Shown: one piece after another, positions 1 through 10,118 of the stretch
How the letters are laid out: each line of letters starts with the position of its first letter
How positions within the stretch are numbered: the first letter of the stretch is position 1
From: Zoogloea sp.
Lineage (GTDB): Bacteria > Pseudomonadota > Gammaproteobacteria > Burkholderiales > Rhodocyclaceae
Direction of reading: 5' to 3'
Assembly: GCA_016703645.1 (NCBI GenBank)
Contig: JADJBR010000009.1
Location: forward strand, 363,935-427,934
Length of the DNA stretch: 64,000 nt
The notes under the pieces: model-generated
The model's input: only the letters and a program-made list of their open reading frames with translations
The model's database searches: none
What the model was told of the DNA's origin: nothing
Program-made: the position numbers and the translations under genes

Positions 1-2403
1 GAACGCGGGAGGCGTTTCGCTGCCACGACTTTCAGGGCCGCCCCATCATGCTTCCCGCCCTGCCAGGGTGAGCATCCTGATTCGTAGCACCAACCGTCCG
101 GAGCTCCACCAAGCGGTCGAGTCCGCCCTTGCCCAGACCCATCCCAACATCGAACTGATCGTCCTCAACGCCACCAAAGCTCCGGACTTTCCAAAGCTTC
201 AGGGCTATGGAACACGGACCGTACAGGTGCTTGATCCGGCAATCCCGCTGGAGCGGGCCGCGGCAGCCAACTATCTACTCGCTCATCATACGGGCGAGTA
301 TTTCCTGCTCCTCGATGACGATGACTGGATTCTCCCAACGCACGTTTACGCGCTTCTGAAGACACTTCTCCTGCGCACGGACATCGCTGGCGCCTACGGT
401 GATACCCAGTGCCTGGAACATCGGAACGGGGAATGGATCGAGCTTCGTCGTTTCGAGGATCTGTCGCACCTCAGCACCTGCTGTTCGACAATCATTTCCC
501 GATTCACTCCGTCCTGCTTAGAAGCGCCGCGGTCCAAGGACTTCAGTTCGACACGCGATTCGACCTCTACGAGGACTGGGACTGGTGGCTACAAGTCAGC
601 TCCAGGGGGCCCCTCCTGCATGTTCCCGGAATCGGCGCCATCTATCGAATCCACGGCAATTCTGGCGAAGGCGTGCGCGCGGAGCCGGAACGGGCACAGA
701 GAGCCCTCAAACAGATCGCCGAGAAATGGCACCGTAACGCAGATCTCGAACAAACTGTCGAACGCTTGGCCTACGTCCGGCAACTTGCGCAGGCACTGAC
801 TCAGGAACAGAACCGATCCTCTGCCCTGAGCGCTCAGCAGGACGAAGCCCAACGAGAGATGGCGCGTCTCAAGGCACAGCATGAGGATGCACTCCGACGT
901 TACGCCGATACCCTTGCACTCAGGGACGAGGAGATCAGGACGCTCCTGGCAGCCCACCAGCAACTTCAGACCGGACTCCTGCAAACATCCTCGCAGATTC
1001 ACCTTGCCACGCAGCTTCAGCCAGCCCTAGAGCAACTCCACACCCACGTCGAGGAGCTGGAAGCCTCGCTCCTCCAAGCGCGCAATGACGCAGCGGCTCA
1101 TGAGGCAACCATCGCCGGACTGCGCTCCACCGTCCAGAACCAGGAAGAAACTGTAGAGCATCTGCGCCAGCATGTACAGATGCTGCAAAAACAGCTAAAC
1201 ATTATCCACAACTCCCATTCGTGGCTAATGACCAAACCCGTGCGCGCCACTGGGCGGCTTGTGAGGCGTCTTGCTCAGCACCGCAACGAAGACAATACGA
1301 ACAGCCTATCCCATAATGCCTATACCCACGGCAGCCTGGTACAAAAGATCCTGCATCTGGCCAAAGGCTCTCATCTGGTAAGGCAGGTTTACTACCGGCT
1401 TCCCCTCTCAGACGAACAGCGTTTCAAGCTCCGCACCCTTGGGCGGGGGGCCCCCCCCTCATCCCGGGTCACACCACGCATGCAGGTGTCCGCGGAGCAT
1501 CCCTCGCCCCCCTCAGCCCCTTTACTGACCTACCTCGACATTCCCGCCCATCACACCGTTGCACCGACCTTGAGCGTCGAGAACCTGCCCCAGGTGTCCA
1601 TCATCATCCCCTGCTTCAACCAGGGGCATTTCCTCGTGGACAGCCTTGCCTCCGCCCATGCGTCCTATTCCGGCCCTGTGGAGGTCATTGTGGTCAACGA
1701 TGGCAGCACAGACCCCTTCAGCCTACGCTGCCTCAGGGACATGGCCGCCATTTATCCCGATGTCCACTTCATCCACCAAGAGAACAGCGGACTCTCGGCC
1801 AGCCGGAATACGGGTATCGCCGCAGCAAACGGGGACTACATTCAGTTTCTGGACGCGGACGACCTGCTGGTGCCGGGCAAGCTGGATGCCCAGGTCGCGC
1901 ATCTACTGGATCAAAATCAGGACGTCTCCATCTGCAACTACCTGATTGCAGACGCCCAGTTGAACAATCACTCAAAAACGGATGAGACCATTGCCACCCA
2001 CAGCAGCTTTGAACTGAAGGATTTTCTATTCAAATGGGAGCGGAGCCTGTCGATCCCCATACATTGCGGGCTCTTCTCCCGTCGCGCCCTGAGCGAAATA
2101 CGCTTCAACACCGAACTCCATGCCAAGGAAGACTGGGTCTTCTGGTGCACCCTGGCGAGCAACGGCTTCATTCCCCACTACATCGACTTCCACGGTGCCG
2201 TGTACCGCATGCACCAGGGAAGCATGCGCCGATCCTTTGTCCGGATGGCCCGCCAATGGATGCAGGCGGTCACCTACCTCGACAAGAACGTCGCCAGCGC
2301 CTACCCCAGTTTTTTTGAAGAATCCGTTCTCTGGATGAACCGCTACTATCGGAGCAACCCCATCTACCAGGACGAACTCAAGCAAATCGAAGGACTGTCG
2401 TGA
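1..2403 (+). CDS. Two-domain family-2 glycosyltransferase (5' end outside window, one frameshift)
   Basis: A large GT-A fold glycosyltransferase of a surface polysaccharide locus. The first GT2 domain opens with VSILIRSTNRPEL and carries a DDDDW metal/nucleotide-sugar motif. A long Gln/Glu-rich coiled coil follows (about 790-1210), then a second GT2 domain beginning VSIIIPCFNQG with DGSTD and a DADD motif. The frame is open to the left edge, so the GTG at 68 is probably internal and the real start lies upstream. The frame shifts by one base near 465-480: FEDLSHLS in one frame continues as PQHLLFDNHFP in the next. The conserved text resumes at once, so a missing base is likelier than decay. 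It overlaps the next glycosyltransferase by 4 bp, consistent with an operon. Donor and acceptor sugars cannot be inferred. Confidence 0.85.
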
Positions 2404-3230
2404 TCTCTCCCACTCTCGCGTCTCTCGCCTCGAAAGGACGAGGAACCAAGGCACTCGCCTGTACGCCCCCCCCCGAAATTTCAGTTGTGATCCCCGTCTT
2501 TAACCACAGCGCGTATCTGCCCCGGTGCCTGGAATCCGTTCTGGACCAGAACGTCGAGTCCATGGAAATCATCTGTATCGATGACGCGTCCACCGATCCC
2601 CTGATTCCCGAAATCACCGCCGCGGTCGCCGACGTGCCGGGCGTCCGCTGCATCCGCAACGAACGGAACCTCGGCATTTCGGAAACCCAGAACCGAGCCG
2701 TGGACATGGCCGGGGCCGCTACATCGCCTTCCTGGATTGCGACGACCATCTGCGCCCGGGCGCACTTCAACGCACCCTGGACGTTGCCCGCCAGCACGGC
2801 GAACCGGACTACCTGTTCACCGACCGCCGAAACATCGACAGCCAGGACAAGACACTCTTCGATGCGGTGTACAAGCTGGTCCAGTCGAAGAACGGCATCA
2901 AGCGCGACTTGACCGACCGGATGATCGCCTCCCATCTCAAGGTTGTGCGGAAGGACAGCTTCATCCGGGCCGGTGGGTTCACACAGCGCTACACGGGCAT
3001 CCAGGACTGGGAGCTCGCCCTGAAAATTGCCCAGTTCGGAGAGTTCGCCTACATCCCGGAAGTCCTGTATTGCCATCGACTCCACGCCGCCTCCGTCTCC
3101 AGCTCGGACACCCGGGGCCAAGCCCGCAAGAGCAACCTGCTGCGCCGGGAACATCTGGAATCCCTGCGTTCGGGCAACTCTGGAGACGGCCAATGGGAAA
3201 GTTTCTCCATCAAGGAACTGGCCGGAAATT
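2400..3230 (+). pseudogene. Family-2 glycosyltransferase, 3' end replaced by an insertion sequence
   Basis: The GT2 domain starts at about residue 28 (ISVVIPVFNHSAYL) with DDASTD and, after a one-base frameshift near 2712 in a cggggcc stretch, FLDCDDH. The two frames read as one continuous protein when a base is added. The glycosyltransferase sequence runs to about KELAGNS. It then passes, still in frame, into the N-terminal region of an IS701-type transposase, so the native C-terminus is lost. Translationally coupled to the preceding gene (4-bp overlap). The junction near 3230 is placed by family resemblance only. Probably non-functional, or a truncated transferase. Confidence 0.75.
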
Positions 3231-3750
3231 CGGCCCTCGGACATGCGGACCGACGTGAAGGGCTGCGGGGCTATTGTCGTGGCCTGATGCTGCCACTGGC
3301 ACGGAAGAGCGTGGAGCCACTGGCGGCGAGCATCGATCCGCATTCGGTCCAGGCACGGCATCAGTCGCTGCACCACTTCGTGGCCAAATCGGATTGGTCG
3401 GATACCGCCATTCTGGAGAAAGTCGGTGCCTGGATTTTGCCGGAGATAGTGCGTTCAGGTATTGAGCGCTATTGGATCATCGATGACACGGGCTTTCCCA
3501 AGAAGGGGCGACACTCCGTCGGCGTGGCCCGCCAGTATTGCGGACAACTGGGCAAGCAGGAAAATTGCCAGGTCGCGGTGAGCCTTTCCCTCGCGACCGA
3601 AGCCGCAAGCTTTCCGATTGCCTGGCGCCTTTATCTGCCTGAAGCCTGGGCGCAAGATGCGGAACGGCGTTTGCGGGCTGGGGTGCCGGAAACGATCCCG
3701 TTCTTGACCAAACCGGAGATCGCGCTGGCACAGGTCAAGGCAGCGCAAGC
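3230..3750 (+). pseudogene. IS701-family transposase fragment
   Basis: The sequence resembles the N-terminal half of IS701-type DDE transposases: the RKSVEPLAA region, then LHHFVAKSDWSD, WIIDDTGFPKKGRHSVGVARQY (containing the first catalytic Asp) and the YLPEAW region. It ends abruptly after KAAQA, because the terminal repeat of the following IS66 element supplies a TAA stop at 3752-3754. The C-terminal catalytic residues are missing. It is fused in frame to the upstream glycosyltransferase, so transcription could yield a chimeric protein. No terminal repeats or target duplication were recognised. Confidence 0.75.
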
Positions 3751-4488
3751 GTAAGCGTTAAGCCAGCGGCGTCCTTCCGCCGCGCGTTCCGTTCCGGAGA
3801 ATTCCTTCCATCGTTAATTGAACATGGGAGGCCAGGAAATGGGCAAGGCGGGAATGGAGCGCTGGTATCAGCGTGATGCAGGGCAGTGGCAGGCATTGAT
3901 TGGGTGTCAGGCTGGCAGCGGCCTGAGCGTGGCGGATTTCTGTCGGCGGGAGTCGATCAGCACCGCCAGCTTTTATCGCTGGCGTCGCCTGCTGGGCGGC
4001 GGCCTCGAGCAGGCGACGCCGCGCGAGCCGACGTCGGACTTTGTCGACCTGGGACTCTTGAACCAGGGCAGCGAAGAGGATGGGGCCAGTGCGCCCGCCG
4101 GGCGGCTTGAGTTAACGCTCGAACTGGGTGGTGGCGTGGTGCTGCATCTGGTGCGCGGCTGATGTTCTTCCCCGAAGGGCAGGTTCGGGTCCATCTGTAT
4201 GGCCAGCCGGTCGATATGCGCAAATCCTTCACCGGTCTGTATGCACTGGCGCGCCACGGCCTGCAGCAGGATCCGTTGTCCGGTCATCTGTTCGCGTTTA
4301 TCAACCGGCGGGCGTCACAAATGAAAGTTCTGTACTGGGATCGCACCGGTTTTTGCATCTGGGCCAAGAAGCTCGAATCCGGCCGCTTCCTGTCCGACTG
4401 GCGCCAGGTCGCGAGCCGCGAAATGGACTACACCGGCCTCAAGCTGATGCTCGAAGGGATCGAGCCCAAGCGTATCAGAACGCGCTAC
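3751..4488 (+). mobile_element. IS66-family element, left part (end + tnpA + tnpB)
   Basis: The element begins with GTAAGCGTTAAGCC at 3751, the typical GTAAGC terminus of IS66 elements, and contains tnpA and tnpB in the usual order. The tnpC transposase and right end are absent. At 4488 it is interrupted by the end of a second IS66 element. No matching right end for this copy is present in the window. Confidence 0.75.
3839..4162 (+). CDS. tnpA: IS66 accessory protein TnpA
   Basis: A small HTH protein of the IS66 tnpA type. SVADFCRRESISTASFYRWRRLL is the helix-turn-helix, followed by a variable linker and a terminal LELTLELGGGVVLHLVRG. The ATG at 3839 is preferred because it follows a purine-rich GGGAGGCCAGGAA; an ATG at 3824 lacks such a site. 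The stop overlaps the tnpB start by one base, the usual coupled IS66 arrangement. The element lacks tnpC, so it is probably not mobile alone. Confidence 0.75.
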   Translation: MGKAGMERWYQRDAGQWQALIGCQAGSGLSVADFCRRESISTASFYRWRRLLGGGLEQATPREPTSDFVDLGLLNQGSEEDGASAPAGRLELTLELGGGVVLHLVRG

Positions 4489-4527
4489 GTAAGCCTCCGG
4501 CCAACTCATCTTCCCTCAGCGCCTTAG
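4162..4527 (+). CDS. tnpB: IS66 accessory protein TnpB (C-terminus altered)
   Basis: Typical IS66 TnpB (IS66 Orf2) sequence: VDMRKSFTGLYALARHGL, then HLFAFINRRASQMKVLYWDRTGFCIWAKKLE. The native protein ends close to EPKRIRTRY. The remaining residues to the stop at 4527 are translated from the terminal repeat of the second IS66 element, which starts at 4489. The core domain is therefore complete but the tail is replaced. Confidence 0.8.
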   Translation: MFFPEGQVRVHLYGQPVDMRKSFTGLYALARHGLQQDPLSGHLFAFINRRASQMKVLYWDRTGFCIWAKKLESGRFLSDWRQVASREMDYTGLKLMLEGIEPKRIRTRYVSLRPTHLPSAP

Positions 4528-4545
4528 CTCGCTAAACATAGTGTC
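4489..4545 (+). repeat. 57-bp inverted repeat, left copy
   Basis: Perfect inverted match to 10119-10175. It begins with the IS66 signature GTAAGC. It is much longer than the roughly 20-30 bp usual for IS66 ends and stops matching one base after gtgtc. Confidence 0.9.
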
Positions 4546-4574
4546 GTTATTTGTCAAGGAAGATGTCACGGTCT

Positions 4575-5630
4575 TCAAACAGCGGTCTCGGTCTCTTTCG
4601 GCCTGTCAGGCGCGGGATTGAGCCAGACGACTCCGGGTCTGGACCAGTCCCTCGTCGGGCCTCGCCAGCGCTCAGGTCGAGCCGCCTTGGCCTGCTGATA
4701 GAGACCGTCCCGGGCGAGCAGGACGGCAACGTCCTCTCCCCCGTGTCGTTGGGCGGGCGTCACGAACTTGATCGCTGAATGACGATGCTCGAAGTTGTAC
4801 CAGGACACGAATTTGCACACCCATTGGCGAGCCGCATCCAGCGTCAGGAAGCCCTTGGTCGGGTAGCCCGGACGGTACTTCAGGGTGCGGAAGAAGGCCT
4901 CGGCCTGGGCATTGTCGTCGCTGACACCCGGGCGGCTGAACGACGAGGCAATGCCCAGTTTCTGGAGCGTCGCCAACATCGTGGCCCCCTTCATCGGGCT
5001 ACCGTTATCCGAATGCAGGACCAGCGGCTCGAGACCCCGCCTCTCGGCCAGGCTCGCCTTGCGTAACACTTGGGCCGCGCAGGCCGAGTTCTCCTTGGCG
5101 AAGATTTCCCAGCCGACCACCTTGCGCGAGAACAGATCCAGCATCAGGTAGAGGTAGTAGTAGGTGCCTGCCACCGGTCCGGGCAACCAGGTGATATCCC
5201 ATACCCAAATCTGATTGGGCCCATGCGCCTGGTGACGGCGTGGCTCGCGTTTGCTCGGGGCGGCGGCCTGCCCACGGCGATGCTGCAGGCCATGGGCGCG
5301 CAGAATGCGGTAGAAGCTCGACTCACTGGCCAGATATGTTCCCTGATCCGCGAGCGCCGGGACGATCTGCGAGGGCGGCAGGCTGGCAAATTCAGGTCGG
5401 CAGACAAGGTCGAGCACGCGTTTGCGCTCGGCCTCGCTCAACGCATTGGCAGGCGTCGGACGCGCAGCGTCAGGGCGCCGATCCGACTGAAGGGCGCCGC
5501 CTTGCTGCCACCGACGGTAGGTCCGTTCGCAGATGCCCAGTTCCTGGCACGCTCGCCCACGTCGGGCTCCGGCCTTTACTGCCTCATCGATCAGTTCAAT
5601 GGCGTCCTGGCGATCTTGGGTGCTGATCAT
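4575..5630 (-). CDS. IS3-family transposase OrfB
   Basis: Integrase-core DDE transposase of 351 residues. An N-terminal HTH-like segment (GRACQELGICERTYRRWQQ) is followed by the rve core. Catalytic residues are visible as Asp in VWDITWL, Asp in LHSDNGS and Glu in AEAFFRTLK, followed by WYNFEHRHSAI. The ATG overlaps the stop of orfA (ATGA), a standard IS3 coupling. No frameshift or truncation is seen. Confidence 0.92.
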   Translation of the reverse strand: MISTQDRQDAIELIDEAVKAGARRGRACQELGICERTYRRWQQGGALQSDRRPDAARPTPANALSEAERKRVLDLVCRPEFASLPPSQIVPALADQGTYLASESSFYRILRAHGLQHRRGQAAAPSKREPRRHQAHGPNQIWVWDITWLPGPVAGTYYYLYLMLDLFSRKVVGWEIFAKENSACAAQVLRKASLAERRGLEPLVLHSDNGSPMKGATMLATLQKLGIASSFSRPGVSDDNAQAEAFFRTLKYRPGYPTKGFLTLDAARQWVCKFVSWYNFEHRHSAIKFVTPAQRHGGEDVAVLLARDGLYQQAKAARPERWRGPTRDWSRPGVVWLNPAPDRPKETETAV

Positions 5631-6112
5631 TCTTCCTCTTTCTCCCCCAGATCGCTGCCGCTTTTTCGGAGTATCAGCAACGCCGCGGCTTCCGCCAGTG
5701 CCTTCTCCTTGCGGTGGAGCTCCTTCTCAAGCTCCCGTATCCGCTTGCGCTCCACCTTCACCGCCGCCGCGTTTGAGCCGGCTGCAGCCGGCTCAAACGC
5801 CCCTTCGCACTGCGAGCGCCACGCCTGTACCTGCTCGATATACAGGCCCTTGCGCCGGCAGTACTCCGCCAATTCGGCTTGCGGCAACGAGGCCGTCTCC
5901 AGCACGACCGCAAATTTCACCGCCCCCGACCACTGCTCAGGAACGGCACCCGTCCCGCCCACCACTGCGCCTGCCTTCAAGGCCTCACGCCGCCACGCGT
6001 ACAGCGTCGCCTCGGTCACGTTGAACTCTTTGGCCAGCATACCGATGGTTTCATTTCCGGGCGCCATCATGCGTTGCAGCACCATCGCCTTCAGTTCTTT
6101 GGGATACCCCAC
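5627..6112 (-). CDS. IS3-family transposase OrfA
   Basis: DNA-binding subunit of IS3 copy 1. The N-terminus GYPKELKAMVLQRMMAP leads into an HTH (LAKEFNVTEATLYAWRREAL). A second helper region follows, then a C-terminal leucine-zipper-like coil rich in Arg/Lys/Glu (RKRIRELEKELHRKEKALAEAAALL). This is the usual OrfA layout. It overlaps orfB by 4 bp. Confidence 0.88.
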   Translation of the reverse strand: MGYPKELKAMVLQRMMAPGNETIGMLAKEFNVTEATLYAWRREALKAGAVVGGTGAVPEQWSGAVKFAVVLETASLPQAELAEYCRRKGLYIEQVQAWRSQCEGAFEPAAAGSNAAAVKVERKRIRELEKELHRKEKALAEAAALLILRKSGSDLGEKEEE

Positions 6113-6182
6113 TGCGTCCTATTCTTCACCCCAGATTCAAGACCCGATTTTAGATCGGGATCAGAGGACATCTATCCTGACA

Positions 6183-7565
6183 CCTAGCAGCCTGTCGGAC
6201 TATCTCTCGCGTAAAATGACGCATCGTTTCCAGACGTCGAGAGCATGAGCCGCTTCCGCCCGATAGACCGCCAAACCGACTATCTGCTGCCGCCGTCGGT
6301 GCAGGACTGGCTGCCCGAATCGCACCTGGCGCGCTACGTGGTCGATGTGGTGGAGGCCCTGGACCTGTCGGCGCTGACGCGTGCCTACGCGGGCCGCGGC
6401 AGCGATGCGTACCACCCGGCGATGCTGCTGTCGCTGCTGATCTACGGCTACGCGACGGGGACGCATTCGAGCCGCCGGATCGAGCGGGCGACTTACGATT
6501 CGCTGGCGTTTCGGTTCATCGCCTGCAACCAGCACCCGGACCACGACACCCTGGCAAGCTTCCGCCGCCGTTTTGGCGCGCAGTTCGCCGATGCCTTCGT
6601 GCAGGTGCTGCAGGTGGCCCGGGAGAACCAACTCTCGCGCTTTGGCACGGTGAGCCTGGACGGCACCAAAATTCACGCCAATGCGTCGCGGCACAGCGCA
6701 CTGTCCTACGGGCACGCCGAGAAGATCGAGGCGCAGCTCAAAGCCGAAGTGCAGGAGATGCTCAAGCTGGCCGAGGCCGCCGATCAGCGCAGCGTCCCCG
6801 AGGGCGTGGATCTGCCCGCCGAGATCCGACGGCGCGAAGAGCGGCTGGCCGCCATCGCGCCGCCAAGGCGAAGATCGAGGCGCGTGCCAAAGAGCGCTTC
6901 GAGCGCGAACAGGCCGAGTACGAAGCCAAGATGGCCACGCGTCGGACCAAGGAAGCCACGGGCAAGAAGCCCGGTGGCAAGCCGCCCTGCCGCCCCAGGC
7001 GGGTCCGCGCGCGCAGGACCAGATCAACCTGACCGACGAAGGGTCGCGGATCATGAAGGTGGCCGGCGGCGGCTTCGAGCAGTGCTACAACGCCCAGGCG
7101 GTGGTCGATACCGAATCGATGCTGGTGATGGCGCCCCACGTCACCCAGGCGGGCAACGACAAGGAGCAGGTCGAGCCCATGGTGGCCAGGATTCAGGCGC
7201 TGCCCGAGGGGCTGAACCAACCGCAGCGCCTGCTGGCCGATACCGGCTTCTTCAGTGAGAAGAACGTCGAACTCTGCCAGCAGGGTGACATTGAGCCGCT
7301 GATCGCCGCGGGCCGCGACGCCCATCATCCGCACTGGCTCGACCGTTTCGAGGAGCCCGCGCCGCTCACCGGGCCGGCAAGCCACGTCGAACAGATGCGC
7401 CACGCCCTCAAGACGAAGGCGGGCCGTGCAGCCTATGCGCTCAGGAAGCAGACCGTGGAGCCGGTGTTCGGCATCATCAAGTCGGTGATGGGGTTCCGCC
7501 AGTTTCTGCTGCGCGGCCTGGACAACGTTCGCCATGAATGGACGCTAGTGCGGCGCGCGTCAAGG
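6183..7565 (+). mobile_element. IS1182-like element, 3' truncated
   Basis: Lies between IS3 copy 1 and IS3 copy 2. The transposase begins normally but its last residues are replaced where IS3 copy 2 starts. No right terminal repeat was found, so the 3' part of the element is lost. Confidence 0.65.
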
Positions 7566-7568
7566 TAG
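6245..7568 (+). pseudogene. IS1182-family transposase, frameshifted and truncated
   Basis: The N-terminal region (FRPIDRQTDYLLPPSVQDWLPESH), the SLDGTKIHANAS segment with its catalytic Asp and the later GYNAQAVVD-like segment (CYNAQAVVDTE) identify an IS1182-type DDE transposase. Near the C-terminus it reads GFRQFLLRGLDNVRHEW and then breaks off. Two one-base losses, near 6862 and near 6990, divide the middle charged region among three frames. It cannot make an active enzyme as read. Confidence 0.82.
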
Positions 7569-7580
7569 TTGTCGCCTCGG

Positions 7581-8671
7581 TCATGCAGCCAACTGTTGAG
7601 TATTCACGTCAGGCAAATGCGTCTTTATGACGGACTCACGTTCCGGGTTGAGCGTGACTGCGCCAATGGGCGACCAGTTGCGCGTATTGCCGGACCAACG
7701 CGCCGGGTTGAGTTCGCGAGCCTCGGTGTAAAGAGCATGCCTGGCAGCCAGAATCGCCTGATCCTCACCGGCATGGCGCTGGGCCGGACTGACGTAGCGG
7801 ATACCGCTGTGACGATGATCGACGTTGTACCACTGGACGAAGCCGGCTGCCCAGGCGCGCGCCTCGTCGAGGTCGGCGAAGCCTCGGGTGGGAAACTCGG
7901 GCCGGTACTTGGCGGTGCGAAACAGCGACTCGGCATAGGCATTGTCATCGCTGACCCGTGGGCGCGAGTACGAGGGTTTGACGCCCAGCCAGTTGAGCAT
8001 GGCCAGTACCGTCGTGGCTTTCAGGTCGAGCCGTTGTCGCCGTGCAGAACCGGCTTGGCGCTCAAGGCGGCAATCCCTTCGGCCAGCGCCGTGCGGCGCA
8101 CCAGATGGGCGGCATGGTCGGCATGGTCGCTATCATGCACCTCCCAGCCGACGATCTTGCGGCTGTACAAGTCGAGAATCAGGTAAAGGTGGAACCAGCG
8201 CCCCGTGACTTGTGCCGGCAGGTAGGTCATGTCCCAGCACCAAACCTGGCGCACGGCGGTAGCGATGTGCGTGGTCGGCGGCCGGACCGCCTTGGGTGTC
8301 TTGGCGCGCCCACGGTGAGCGGATTGCCCATGTGCGCGCAGGATGCGGCTGAAGGTGGATTCGCTGGCCAGATAGACCCCTTCGTCGGCCAGCATGGGCA
8401 CGATGCGCGCCGGCGGCACGGCGGCAAAGCGCGGCGCATTGGCGACGGCCAGCACCTGGGCGCGCTCGGCCTCAGAGAGGGCATGGGGCGGTACAGGGCG
8501 CACTGCCTGCGGCCTGCGATCACCGCCGACAAGGCCTTCGCCAGCGTGCCAGCGTTGCAGCGTGCGCAAGTTGATGCCGGCCATCTCGCAGGCGGGCTTC
8601 AAGCGCGCGCCTGCCGCCTGCGCAACATGGATATCTCGGGCCAGTGCCTGGCGATCTTCGAGGCCGATCAT
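7581..8671 (-). CDS. IS3-family transposase OrfB (one frameshift as read)
   Basis: DDE integrase-core transposase related to that of copy 1 but clearly divergent. An N-terminal HTH (CEMAGINLRTLQRWH) is followed by CWDMTYLPA with the first Asp and VLHGDNGS with the second. After a one-base loss near 8022, the Glu-bearing segment AYAESLFRTAKYRP follows. The start ATG at 8671 overlaps the orfA stop. Adding one C in acctg restores a single frame. Confidence 0.82.
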
Positions 8672-9140
8672 TCGCCCTCTCCCTTGTTGAAGATCGCCGC
8701 GATTTTTTTGACAGGACCAGTAGGGCTGCCGTTTCGGCCAGCGCCCGGTCTTTGCGCAGCAGTTCGCGTTCGAGCTCCTTGATCCGCTTCTTGTCTTGCC
8801 GGGTGGCTTGCGGACTGGCGCGGGCCTCCTCGGGCTCGGCCAAGGCCGCGGTGGCGCTGGCACACCACTGATCGAGTTCGGCCGGATATACGCCGTGCTC
8901 ACGACACCAGGCGCTCTTGCCGGCCTCGTCCATCGCCGCCGTAGTGATCACCGCTTCGAGTCGGGCGCGCGCAGTCCAGGCCCGCCCTCGGGCGGGCCTG
9001 GACTGCGCATCCTCACGCCATCGTTCCAATGTCTGCACCGAAACCCCTATCTCTTGTGATACCACGCCCACTTGGGCGCTCTCCGGCGGCAACAACCGCG
9101 CCACCGCTCTGCTCCTGAATGCTTCTCCGTACCGAGCCAT
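8668..9140 (-). CDS. IS3-family transposase OrfA (one frameshift as read)
   Basis: The HTH-containing N-terminus (ARYGEAFRSRAVARLLPP then QTLERWRED) is followed by a second helper HTH (WCREHGVYPAELDQW). The C-terminal coil is KKRIKELERELLRKDRALAE. The frame breaks in a 7-A run (read as T7 at 8703-8709 on the plus strand). With one more A it ends KKIAAIFNKGEGE and overlaps orfB by ATGA. This could be an IS3-type slippery site, but the comparison with copy 1 favours a lost base. Confidence 0.75.
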
Positions 9141-9187
9141 CTCTCATCCTTGTCGCCCCCAAGTTCAACATCATAGAGAGGCGACAA

Positions 9188-9538
9188 CTATTCTGACGCG
9201 GGGGGTTCATTGGGCTGGGATGCCCGCGAGCGCCTTGCCTCGATCCGCGGTCGAAACCCAACCGGACGCTTCCGCACTTGCCAGCCACGCAGCTGAAACA
9301 CCCGCTGCACCGTGTTCTTGTTGAACCCCAGCAGGTGGGCCACCGTCCGGTAGCCAAAGGACGGGTTGTCCTCGATCATCGCCTTGATCGGTTCGGCAAA
9401 GCGGGGCTGCACCTTCGGTGGGGCCTTCACCGACTGGTAGTAGAACGTCCGACGGGGCACTTCAAACCACCGGCACAGCTGACTGATCGAGACGACGACA
9501 CCTTCTTCCTTGAGTCCCTGGCGGATCGTCTCGATCAC
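9188..9538 (-). pseudogene. IS3-family OrfB, N-terminal fragment
   Basis: Only the N-terminal HTH part of an OrfB survives: SISQLCRWFEVPRRTFYY, then FGYRTVAHLLGFNKNTVQRVFQLRGW. The catalytic rve core is absent because IS3 copy 2 begins at 9190. The ATG overlaps the orfA stop (ATGA). It is a different subgroup from copies 1 and 2. Confidence 0.82.
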
Positions 9539-9897
9539 TTCTCGTCCTCGCCCAGCAGGGACTGCAATTTTTTTCGGGCACGCAGCTCCAGCATCGCTTC
9601 CCCGTAGGCTTCCTGCAGTTGCTTGATCTGCTTCTCGTACTGCTCCCGGATGTCCAGCGGGTTCGCCCGCAGCGCGTTCTCCATGCCCCGCTTCGCCTCG
9701 TCGATCCAGGTCTCGATCTCGGACGGGGGCAGATCATAAGAACGGCTGGCCTCCGCCACCGTCGTCTTCCCCTGCAGGATCTCCATCACCAACGCGCTCT
9801 TGCGCTTGGCTGTCCAGCGTTTGATTTCGTCTTCCATGACCATGCTCATGTGTCGTTCCTTTCAAGGTTAACACCTGAGCAGGATTTCACTGGGTCA
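9191..9897 (-). mobile_element. IS3-family element (copy 3), 3' part missing
   Basis: The element starts, read on the minus strand, with TGACCCAGTGAAATCC at about 9897. It carries orfA and the first ~115 residues of orfB, and is cut at 9190 by the end of IS3 copy 2. It itself interrupts the IS66 tnpA at 9895-9897, supplying that gene's stop codon. Confidence 0.72.
9535..9849 (-). CDS. IS3-family OrfA
   Basis: A 104-residue HTH protein: RKSALVMEILQGKTTVAEASRSYDLPPSEIETWIDEAKRGM, followed by a coiled coil. This is typical of the OrfA of IS3 elements with short orfA genes. An AAAGGAAC Shine-Dalgarno 9 nt upstream supports the ATG at 9849. Its partner OrfB is truncated. Confidence 0.82.
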   Translation of the reverse strand: MSMVMEDEIKRWTAKRKSALVMEILQGKTTVAEASRSYDLPPSEIETWIDEAKRGMENALRANPLDIREQYEKQIKQLQEAYGEAMLELRARKKLQSLLGEDEK

Positions 9898-10092
9898 ATA
9901 CAGGCAGGACAACTCGGGCGGCTCGATGCCCCGCTCGCGCATCCAGCGCCGCAGTTGGTTGGCGTTGATCCCGTCGGTCAGGGCCACCCCGGCGACAGAG
10001 GCGCCTGGCTCGCCGCAGGCTTCGATCAATGATCGCTTGAACGCTTCGGAGTGGGTGCGACGGGTACGGCGGGGCTGCTGCGTGATGGTCAT
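9895..10092 (-). pseudogene. tnpA: IS66 TnpA, truncated by IS3 copy 3
   Basis: Begins MTITQQPRRTRRTHSEAFK and contains the IS66 TnpA HTH (GASVAGVALTDGINANQLRRWMRERG). It stops after ELSCLY because the end of IS3 copy 3 supplies TGA. It is the only surviving gene of the outer IS66 element; its tnpB and tnpC are gone. Confidence 0.78.
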
Positions 10093-10118
10093 GGAAGTGT
10101 CCACTTCTAGCGCTAGTG

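Larger units (their letters stand above)
4552..6182 (-). mobile_element. IS3-family element (copy 1), apparently complete
   Basis: Bounded by imperfect inverted ends TGTCAAGGAAGATGTC (left) and, read on the minus strand, TGTCAGGATAGATGTC (right). It holds overlapping orfA and orfB on the minus strand with intact reading frames. No 3-4 bp target duplication is visible at the flanks (tatt/ccta), so the site has been rearranged or the ends are slightly misjudged. It is the most nearly intact element of the cluster. Confidence 0.75.
7566..9190 (-). mobile_element. IS3-family element (copy 2)
   Basis: Perfect 13-bp inverted ends (tagttgtcgcctc at 7566 and its complement ending at 9190) enclose orfA and orfB on the minus strand. 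The element truncates the IS1182-like gene on the left and IS3 copy 3 on the right, so it is among the younger insertions. No flanking target duplication was found. Both orfs carry one-base losses as read. Confidence 0.78.

Noticed and set aside
8703-8709. Programmed -1 frameshift site (A7) between orfA and orfB of IS3 copy 2
   Set aside because: Copy 1 has no shift there, and an added A restores the same ATGA orfA-orfB coupling, so a lost base fits better. Not excluded.
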